Source of the DNA: Longimonas sp040409695
GTDB taxonomy: Bacteria; Bacteroidota; Rhodothermia; Rhodothermales; Salinibacteraceae
Assembly: GCF_040409695.1 (NCBI RefSeq)
Contig: NZ_JARWGJ010000070.1
Coordinates: forward strand, 1 to 12,133
Direction of reading: 5' to 3'
DNA: 12,133 nucleotides
The notes below the pieces were generated by a model. It searched no databases. It was given only the letters and a program-made list of their open reading frames with translations, and was not told where the DNA came from. Below are positions 1 to 6,400 of this stretch, piece after piece; within the stretch, counting starts at the first letter, position 1; every line of letters starts with the position of its first letter. The position numbers and the translations under genes were made by a program.

Positions 1-124
1 CCGACTGACACCCGTATATCGGGGACAATTTGCACCAGGGGCATGACCTTCGGCCCCAGCCCAGCGGAGCCGCTCGCAGCGCCCCGACCGCAGGGAGGAC
101 GTACTCTTGGGGTGCCCAAATTAA
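1..124. other. Left-edge stretch without a supported gene
   Basis: This sequence lies beyond the yidC terminator. Two weak possibilities exist. A minus-strand ATG at 44-42 opens a frame reading MPLVQIVPDIRVSVG that runs off the window edge and could be the start of a downstream gene. On the plus strand, frame 1 is open from base 1 to a TGA at 145-147, but its tail would lie inside the yidC terminator. Neither has a recognisable family signature or good start signals. A small hairpin (GGGGC 38-42 with GCCCC 53-57) covers the minus-strand ATG. More sequence to the left is needed to decide. Confidence 0.25.
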
Positions 125-156
125 GAAATCAAAACAGGCTCTTATGAAAGAACCTG
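125..156 (-). terminator. Intrinsic terminator of rpmH-rnpA-yidC
   Basis: Read on the minus strand just after the yidC TAA, CAGGTTCTT (156-148) pairs with AAGAGCCTG (143-135). This is a 9-bp stem with one G-U wobble and a 4-base loop, followed at once by TTTTGATTTCTT. Stem plus U-rich tail is the classical Rho-independent form. It marks the 3' end of the ribosomal-protein/insertase transcript. Confidence 0.85.
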
Positions 157-157
157 C

Positions 158-2155
158 TTATTTGCGCTTCTGGGCCTCTTTCTGCGCCTCTTCGGCTTTT
201 TTGAGCAGGCGCGAGAACCATCCATCTGATTCCTTACCGTTGCTCTTGCCGTTGAACGGCGTATCGGGCTGCTGTTCTTTCTCCTTATCAAGCTGCCAGT
301 AGATGTATTTCTGCTGTGCAGCCGTTACTACGTTGTAGAACAGGTAGTAGAGGCTTAGCGCCGAAGCGAACCGGTTGAAGATGAAGAAGATGAAGAACGG
401 CAGCACGTACATGAAGACCTTGGCCTGGGCCCCCGTACTTCCGGTACTACTCATCTGGATGCGCATCGTAAAGATCATAGAGATCCCCATCAGCAGTGTA
501 AATCCAGCTACGTAATCGCCGTAAAATGGAATGCTGAACGGAAGCTGCAGAATAGGGTCAGGGGCTGACAGGTCCGCGGCCCATAGGAAGCTCTCTTGCC
601 GCAGTTGCACCGACTGCGGGATGTAGAGGTAAAGCGCAATGATGATGGGGTACTGCAAGAACATAGGTAGACAGCCCCCGATCGGATTTACCCCCGACTC
701 GCGGTAGAGCTTCATCATCTCCTGCTGCTGCTTCTCCATGTCGTCCTCATACTTCTCCTTGATCTTATCCATCTCTGGCTTCAGATCACGCATCTTCGCC
801 ATGGAGCGGTACGACGACTTGGTGAGCGGGTAGACGACCACCTTGATCAGGATCGCCAGCAGAATGATGACAAATCCGTAGTTGGGAAGGACTCCGCCCA
901 GATAGGTAAGCGCAGGGATAAACACAAAGGTAGCGAGCGGACGTGTAATCCACGCGAAGATCGCCCAGCCGTAGTTCACCATGTCGTACAGGTTGCGCCC
1001 GTACGCTGTCAGGTTGTAGTAGTCGATCGGCCCCATGTAGAGCGAGAACGACTGCACATCGACATCAGACGACGAGGCGGGGAAAAACAGGCGGGCCTCG
1101 GTGCCTTCGCCGCCTACAATGGTCTGAGCGGCGCCCTCTTCACGGATAAGTTCGGCGCCCTCAACAGACCGCTCGTCGTCGGGCATGAGCACCGTGGTGA
1201 AGTATTTGCTGCGGTGACCGATCCAGCTTACGGATCCGGAGAGACGGTTTTCGGCGAATGCGTCGTCGTCGTACACGAGCCGCTCCAGCGACCCGCCGGA
1301 ATGGGCATAGACGCCCGAGTCGATGCGTTCGCCTTCAGGGTCGTCTTCCGTGAAGGGCACGCCGTAGTCCCACACGACCTCGTACCCATCCCGTGTGGCG
1401 AACGAGGCGGGGTTCTGCTGGGCGATCTCGAAGTTCAGGTCGTACGGGTCGGCTGTAAAGGTGTAGGTATAGCTGAGTGACCCTTCACCTTCGGGGCCGA
1501 GCGTCGCTTCGAACGTAAGTGATGCCTCCTCGCCCGATTCAACACGCAGGGTGTCGGGGGCATCCGAGGTGAAGTACAGGGAGCGCGTGTCGACCAGATG
1601 GCTGGAAGGCGTCATAAACGTGACGCCGGGCACGCCGCTTCCTGGTGCGTCGACCACGTTCACCGGACTCTCGCGGTCGAATTTCGTGTAGCCCAGCAAC
1701 GTGAACTGCTCAATGACGCCACCTCGTGTAGAGAATTCGGCTGTATACCGGTCGGATATGACCGTGATGGTACGTGCGTCTCCCGAGCTGGCGCGTGCGG
1801 TGGCCGGGTCAGACGGCGAGTCGTCGGGAGCCGCTTCGGCGTCCGGAGCATCAGGGCTCTCGGGGTCGTCTGCAGGCCGGTCGGCATCGGTGAGCGACTC
1901 AGCATCGTCGGGGGTTGTAGCCTCGGGGGCGGGCGCTTCGACCTCTGCCGTTTCATCGTTGGGAGACGGCTCGGGCGATTCGGGGCCATACCAGATGAGC
2001 CACCCAAACATGATGAGTCCGAAGAGCAGCGTGGCAATGAGAATATTGCGCTGGTCTTCGGAAGACGGTTGGTTACGCAGCGTAGACAAGGCAGCCGAGG
2101 GGCTAAAAGATACAATCGGGACAGAGGGCCTGTCTGTTTCAGGAGAAACAGGCAA
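158..2155 (-). CDS. yidC: Membrane protein insertase YidC (Oxa1/Alb3 family)
   Basis: This inserts and folds inner-membrane proteins, alone or with SecYEG. From the TTG at 2155 the protein has 665 residues. Residues ~38-57 form the first membrane segment. Residues ~58-126 are a Pro/Asp/Glu-rich linker, and ~129-375 the periplasmic beta-domain. The conserved five-helix core begins near 400. Core signatures are YPLTKSSYRSMAKMR (442-456), the following cytoplasmic helical hairpin, and NPIGGCLPMFLQYPI (490-504). The groove position held by Arg in E. coli YidC is Lys438 here, as I recall from Bacteroidota homologues. The tail is short and basic. No ATG or GTG precedes the first membrane helix: the frame has a stop at 2182-2180, and the first ATG (Met49) lies within that helix. 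The start is therefore TTG 2155 or TTG 2089. It is the last gene of the rpmH-rnpA-yidC cluster; the yidD often found between rnpA and yidC is absent. Confidence 0.96.
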   Translation of the reverse strand: MPVSPETDRPSVPIVSFSPSAALSTLRNQPSSEDQRNILIATLLFGLIMFGWLIWYGPESPEPSPNDETAEVEAPAPEATTPDDAESLTDADRPADDPESPDAPDAEAAPDDSPSDPATARASSGDARTITVISDRYTAEFSTRGGVIEQFTLLGYTKFDRESPVNVVDAPGSGVPGVTFMTPSSHLVDTRSLYFTSDAPDTLRVESGEEASLTFEATLGPEGEGSLSYTYTFTADPYDLNFEIAQQNPASFATRDGYEVVWDYGVPFTEDDPEGERIDSGVYAHSGGSLERLVYDDDAFAENRLSGSVSWIGHRSKYFTTVLMPDDERSVEGAELIREEGAAQTIVGGEGTEARLFFPASSSDVDVQSFSLYMGPIDYYNLTAYGRNLYDMVNYGWAIFAWITRPLATFVFIPALTYLGGVLPNYGFVIILLAILIKVVVYPLTKSSYRSMAKMRDLKPEMDKIKEKYEDDMEKQQQEMMKLYRESGVNPIGGCLPMFLQYPIIIALYLYIPQSVQLRQESFLWAADLSAPDPILQLPFSIPFYGDYVAGFTLLMGISMIFTMRIQMSSTGSTGAQAKVFMYVLPFFIFFIFNRFASALSLYYLFYNVVTAAQQKYIYWQLDKEKEQQPDTPFNGKSNGKESDGWFSRLLKKAEEAQKEAQKRK
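2134..2151 (-). promoter_or_regulatory. Small hairpin at the proposed yidC start
   Basis: On the minus strand CTGTTTC, loop TCCT, GAAACAG form a perfect 7-bp stem directly after the TTG at 2155. It would sit over codons 2-8 of the longest yidC reading frame. It could modulate initiation, or indicate that translation really begins downstream at TTG 2089 (codon 23). It has no T-run, so it is not a terminator. Confidence 0.4.
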
Positions 2156-2192
2156 GCATGAGCAGAGTGCCGCAGCGCGTTATCGCAGAACG

Positions 2193-2615
2193 CTAATCGT
2201 GTTCGGGGAGGGCCGCTGCGACTTTCTGCAATACGGCAGGCACATCACGCCAGATGCACGTGTCGGCGCGATCGGAGCGCCCGCGGAACAGCATCATTGC
2301 GATAAGAGGCGACCCGGCATCCGGAAGCCCGTCGCGTAGCAGATACTGATGCTGCCGATACGCTTCGCGCAGATGCCGGCGCACCCGGGTGCGCTGCACG
2401 TTTGTAGCGTGGCGCCTGCCGGGGGCAAACCCAATCTGGACAGGGACGTCGTGGCCGACCTCTTCGGGCGTTGCCCACCGGTAGAGCATCCGCACACACC
2501 CATGCGCTTCCGTTTCCACGTCAGCACGTGAACGGTCAAAAAGCGACGCAATAAGCTGCTTTCGTTTGAGCCGGTGCGTACGCGGAAACGTATAGCGACG
2601 GGCTAAATCGGACAT
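2193..2615 (-). CDS. rnpA: Ribonuclease P protein component
   Basis: This is the protein subunit of RNase P, which with the catalytic RNA removes 5' leaders from pre-tRNAs. It has 140 residues, slightly longer than the usual 110-130. The N-terminal YTFPRTHRLKRKQ (8-20) matches the family's 'F..shRLkk' opening. The RNA-binding signature is ATNVQRTRVRRHLREAYR (70-87), equivalent to the canonical A.KRNR.KR..RE motif, with Gln-Arg-Thr-Arg replacing the usual Lys-Arg-Asn-Arg. The ATG at 2615 keeps the full conserved N-terminus; no Shine-Dalgarno is evident. It lies 30 bases downstream of rpmH and 37 upstream of the yidC TTG, so co-transcription is likely. Confidence 0.95.
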   Translation of the reverse strand: MSDLARRYTFPRTHRLKRKQLIASLFDRSRADVETEAHGCVRMLYRWATPEEVGHDVPVQIGFAPGRRHATNVQRTRVRRHLREAYRQHQYLLRDGLPDAGSPLIAMMLFRGRSDRADTCIWRDVPAVLQKVAAALPEHD

Positions 2616-2645
2616 ATCAATGCGGCACCGGCGAACAAGGAAGCG

Positions 2646-2810
2646 CTATACAGGCTTACCGGACGACTTATCGCTTACCGTCAGGTTCTTGCGTCCTTTC
2701 TTGCGGCGGCGCTTCAGAATCTTGCGTCCATTTTTGGTTTTCATGCGCTTGCGGAAGCCGTGCTTATTCTTCCGCTTCTTGCGGCTGGGTTGATACGTGC
2801 GTTTTGGCAT
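2646..2810 (-). CDS. rpmH: 50S ribosomal protein L34
   Basis: This is a small, highly basic protein of the large ribosomal subunit. My translation gives 54 residues beginning MPKRTYQPSRKKRKNKHGF. It continues through the family signature of HGFRKRM (17-23), then TKNGRKILKRRRKKGRK. This matches the L34 consensus (KRT.QPS..kR...HGFR.RM.T..GR.vL..RR.KGR), with a short extra tail ending GKPV. Typical L34 is 44-53 residues. The gene is the first of the rpmH-rnpA-yidC cluster, the classical order. The ATG at 2810 is the only start compatible with the conserved N-terminus. Confidence 0.97.
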   Translation of the reverse strand: MPKRTYQPSRKKRKNKHGFRKRMKTKNGRKILKRRRKKGRKNLTVSDKSSGKPV

Positions 2811-2957
2811 AGTAGACAGATAGATCTATGATCACAATGATAACAAGCGACGTATTCCAACGGAGCCTCCGCGCAGTTGTTTTACGGGATGCGTGCGAAG
2901 AGATCGCTAAGACACGACGGAGGCTCTGTGGAAAGTATGGGAACGTGGCTGCAAGGC
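2811..2957. promoter_or_regulatory. Divergent rpmH / tRNA-Val leader region
   Basis: This non-coding segment lies upstream of rpmH (minus) and of the tRNA promoter (plus). It holds a 10-bp palindrome ATAGATCTAT (2820-2829) just ahead of the rpmH ATG. It also has an inverted repeat of GAGCCTCCG (2863-2871) and CGGAGGCTC (2918-2926), 46 bases apart. The left arm is part of its own palindrome, CGGAGCCTCCG (2861-2871). If the rpmH transcript begins near 2955, as an A/T-rich TATAAT on the minus strand could allow, this repeat would fold in its leader. I found no convincing -35 for that strand. Confidence 0.4.
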
Positions 2958-2987
2958 TTGACATTATATACCACGCTTGTGCATAAT
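2958..2987 (+). promoter_or_regulatory. Promoter of tRNA-Val
   Basis: TTGACA (2958-2963) and CATAAT (2982-2987) are separated by 18 bases. The predicted start of transcription falls a few bases before the mature tRNA end at 2999. This is close to the sigma-70 consensus, and unlike the TTTG / TAnnTTTG promoter of typical Bacteroidales and Flavobacteria. Confidence 0.75.
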
Positions 2988-2998
2988 GACCTGCGCAT

Positions 2999-3076
2999 GG
3001 GTCCTTAGCTCAGTTGGTTTAGAGCGCCTGCCTTACAAGCAGGAGGTCCCTGGTTCGAATCCAGGAGGACCCACCA
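2999..3076 (+). tRNA. tRNA-Val (anticodon UAC)
   Basis: A full cloverleaf can be drawn. The acceptor stem is GGGTCCT (2999-3005) with AGGACCC (3066-3072). The D stem is GCTC/GAGC and the anticodon stem CCTGC/GCAGG, with loop CTTACAA giving anticodon TAC at 3034-3036. The T stem is CCTGG/CCAGG with loop TTCGAAT. The discriminator base is A3073, and the CCA end is encoded (3074-3076). UAC reads valine codons of the GUN box. The tRNA stands alone, divergent from rpmH, and no clear terminator follows it. Confidence 0.97.
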
Positions 3077-3451
3077 TTTCATTTCGTGGTCTGCACGGCG
3101 CGTCATGCTGAATGGGCCTCCGTAAGCCGTCCTTCAGATAGTCCGGTAGACAGTCTGAATAGCCGCCTCCCGCAAAATACCTGCTCCCCTGCAGTAGGTA
3201 TCCCTGTCTTTCGGCTGCATGCCTGTATGTCTACAAGCATATTTCACGTATTCGGAGACATAGCTTCGTACTGTGTAAGCTGGTTGAATCCTCTACATGC
3301 GCATTGTATTTATATTATGTAGTGTGTTTGCGCACAGTACGCTACTTATGCAGTGCGCACGTGTGGCTGTAGTCATGAAGTGTGCTTCCGTTCATGACCG
3401 TGTAGCTTCGATACCACTGCTCATCGTTCTGATCAGCCCTGACTGCCTCGC
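3077..3451. other. Non-coding interval between tRNA-Val and the histidine kinase, with several dyads
   Basis: No convincing gene lies in these 375 bases. Four inverted repeats stand out. TTCAGA (3133-3138) pairs with TCTGAA (3154-3159). ATACCTGCT (3177-3185) pairs with AGTAGGTAT (3193-3201), with one wobble and a 7-base loop. TGCGCAC (3329-3335) pairs with GTGCGCA (3353-3359). GTCATGAA (3372-3379) pairs with TTCATGAC (3391-3398). The last two lie between a possible promoter and the kinase start and may be operator or leader structures. On the minus strand the 3177-3201 stem is followed by TTTT, so it could be a weak terminator in that direction. Confidence 0.55.
3284..3312 (+). promoter_or_regulatory. 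Possible promoter of the histidine kinase
   Basis: TTGAAT (3284-3289) and TATTTA (3307-3312) are 17 bases apart, inside the most A/T-rich part of the interval and about 140 bases before the kinase ATG. The match is moderate, so the kinase could instead rely on read-through from the tRNA promoter. Confidence 0.35.
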
Positions 3452-6400
3452 ATGTCTGCCCAAACAGACCCCGAACGCCTCCGCGCGCTGCAGCGCCATG
3501 CACTGCCGACGTCATCGCTGAGGTCGGCCCTGCAACGCATTGCGCGGGTGGCCCAGCGCGGGATGCAGGCTACCGCGGTCGTAATCACGCAGATCGGGAA
3601 AGACCGTATCTCTCTTCTTGCCTGTGAAGGGCTCACTACCGAGCAGCGCCGCCAATATGTTGATAACGCCTGGGATATACAGGTGGTGGATGCGCAAGAC
3701 TGGCTTCTCGTTGAAGACCTGTCTGCCGATAGCCGATTCGCTGCGCATCCCCTTGTAACAGGCACCCCCGAGTTTCGCTTTCTGGGAAGCACGCCGGTTC
3801 GAACGCCAGAAGGATACGTCGTGGGTACGGTAAGTGCACTCGATAGCAAGGCACGATCTGCGACCGAAACGGAGCGCGCCATGATCCGAGACATTGGTGC
3901 AATGGTAGAACATGAATGGACGCATCATGCCCTACCCCAGGCGCACACCGACATCCTGGAGAGCATCACCGACGCTTTTTTTGCGCTCGACACCGACTGG
4001 CATTTCACATATATAAACGCAAAGGCGGAACAGCTGCTGCAGACCTCACGGGAAGAGCTGGTCGGGGCGAACGTTTGGGACGCCTTTCCCGATGCGGTCG
4101 ACCTCGACTTCTACACAGCCTATCATGAGGCCGTAGATACACAAGAGAGTGTTCATTTCGAGGCATACTTTCCGCCGCTCGACGCCTGGTTCCGTGTCAA
4201 CGCATACCCCTTCGAAGGAGGACTCGCGGTCTACTTCGATGACGTAACGGCACGCAATGAGCTGGAAGAAACGCTGCGCATCCGGGAAGAAGAAGCACGT
4301 CTGCTCTTCGAAGAAAGTCCGGTGCCGATGTTCGTACACGACCCGAATACGTTCCGTTTTCTCGATGTTAACGAGGCTGCTAAAGCAACCTACGGATATA
4401 CCCGCGATGCCTTTCTTGGCATGACGATCTTCGACATTCGGCCGGAGAGCGAGGTCGAAGCGCTAAAAGACTATCTGGCAACCGAACGCTCCAATGACCT
4501 GCGCTCCCCCCCAGGAGTGTGGAGCCATTGTTGTGCAGACGGTTCAACGATCGAGGTGGAGGTCACATCTTCCGCAATCACATTTGAGGGAGCAGAGGCT
4601 GTTCTCGTTGCCATTAACGACGTGACCGAGCGCAACGAAGCCCGAAAGCGCCTGGAGGAGCGAGAGGAACTGCTCTCATCGATCAACGAGAATATAACAG
4701 AAGGGCTTTACCGCACGGGGGCTAACGGCACGCTCGAGTATGTGAACGATGCCTTTGTACAGATCTTCGGGTATGACTCGCGCGAGCAGATGTTGGCCCT
4801 CCCGGATCTTACGGTCCTCTATGCCAACGAAGAAGAACGCGATCGACTCATTCGGGCTACATACGAAGACGGACACCTGCGCAGCCATGAGGTCAAGTTT
4901 CGGCGTGCTGATGGAAGTACCTTCTGGGGGCTGATTAGTGCGAATGCAACCGAGGATGACGAGGGGCGCGTGCTCTATCATGATGGAGCACTGCTTAACA
5001 TCGATGCACGCAAGCAAGCCGAAGAAGCGCTCCGGCGTCGCGAAGAATATCTGGCCGTCACGCTCGAGTCGATCGGGGATGCCGTAATCGCAACCGATAC
5101 AGCGGGAAAGATCACCGAAATGAATGGGGTAGCCGAGCGGCTGACCGGCTGGAAGGCGGAAGAAGCCGAGGGGCGCACGCTGTCTGCGGTGTTTCAGATC
5201 CATAATGCGCATACTGGAGAACCGGTCGAAAATCCGGTCGAGAAGGTGCTGCGTGAGGGACGTATCGTAGGACTGGCAAATGACACGGTGCTTACCGCAC
5301 GCGACGGACAGACGCGCCAGGTGGCTGACAGTGCAGCGCCTATTCGGCTAAAAGAAAAAGGTAAGCTGCTCGGTGTGGTACTGGTCTTTCGTGATGTAAC
5401 TGAGGAGTACAACCGCCAGGCCGAGATCGAGGCGGAGCGAACTCGGCTCAAGCTGGCACTGCGAGGCGGCGACCTCGGGTTCTGGGATTGGAGTGTGGAG
5501 ACGGACGAAGTGTATTACAGCGACCGGTGGTGCAATATGCTCGGGTACGACCCGGACGCTGTCGAACCCACACTCGCTGCGTTCGAAGAACTGCTGCATC
5601 CGGATGACAGGGAGCGCGTCTTCGATGCGTTTCAGCGCCACATTGAAGGAGAGATCAGCTTCGTAGACCTCGAAATTCGGTTGCGCGCTCAAGACGGCTC
5701 CTGGCGATGGATTCTGGACCGGGCGCAGATCGTAGCACGAAGCGAAGACGGAAGTCCAAAGCGCATTGCAGGCACCCACCTTGATATTACAGAACGCAAG
5801 GAACGAGAACGTGCCCTGAAGCGCGCCAACCTGCTCATGGAGCAGGCACAGTCGATCGCCGAAATGGGCAGTGGGGTATGGGATCTTGAGAGTGAGACGG
5901 TCACCTTTTCGCATGGAGCTGCCCGTTTAATCGGGTTGGAAGCGGGCGTCACGTATCCCTTCGATGTCTTCTTTGAACTTGTTCATGCTGCCGACCGCCA
6001 CAAGCTCAAAACGGGGCCAGTGACCACCGAAGTCGGTGTGGATGCATACGTTGAGTACCAGCTCACGCCACGAGGCTCCAACGAGGCGCGCTGGATTCGG
6101 GGACGCTCGCGCACTGAGTCTTACGACAACCAGGGTAACCCAACACGCGTGCTCGGCGTGTTGTTTGACATCACTGCGCAAAAAGAAGCAACCGAACGAC
6201 TGACGCACCAGAAGCGCCTGCTGGATACAGTAATCGACAGCCTGCCCGGCACCTTCTTCGTTATTGACGCTGAACGAGGGCAGTTTTTGCGTTGGAATGA
6301 CAATTTTGAGAACGTGAGTGGGTACACGGCGAAGGAGATTCCTGAGCTGAGCCCAACCGACTTCTTCAGAGACGAAGACGCCTCAGCAGTGCGCGACACG

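Noticed and set aside
1598..2339. Long plus-strand frames opposite yidC and rnpA (187 and 212 codons)
   Set aside because: They are antisense to clearly conserved genes, have skewed low-complexity composition and no family signature.
2811..2998. Replication origin (oriC) upstream of rpmH
   Set aside because: dnaA is not present, and the only DnaA-box-like site is CTTTCCACA on the minus strand near 2935, with two mismatches to TTATCCACA. No box cluster or AT-rich unwinding element was seen.
3086..3521. Two small plus-strand frames (78 and 74 codons) between the tRNA and the kinase
   Set aside because: They overlap each other and the dyads, have no ribosome binding site, and the second runs into the kinase gene out of frame. 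Cys/His/Met-rich composition without pattern suggests chance.
4676..5914. Minus-strand frames of 178 and 188 codons inside the kinase gene
   Set aside because: The plus strand codes for continuous PAS domains there. The antisense frames have no start signals or motifs.
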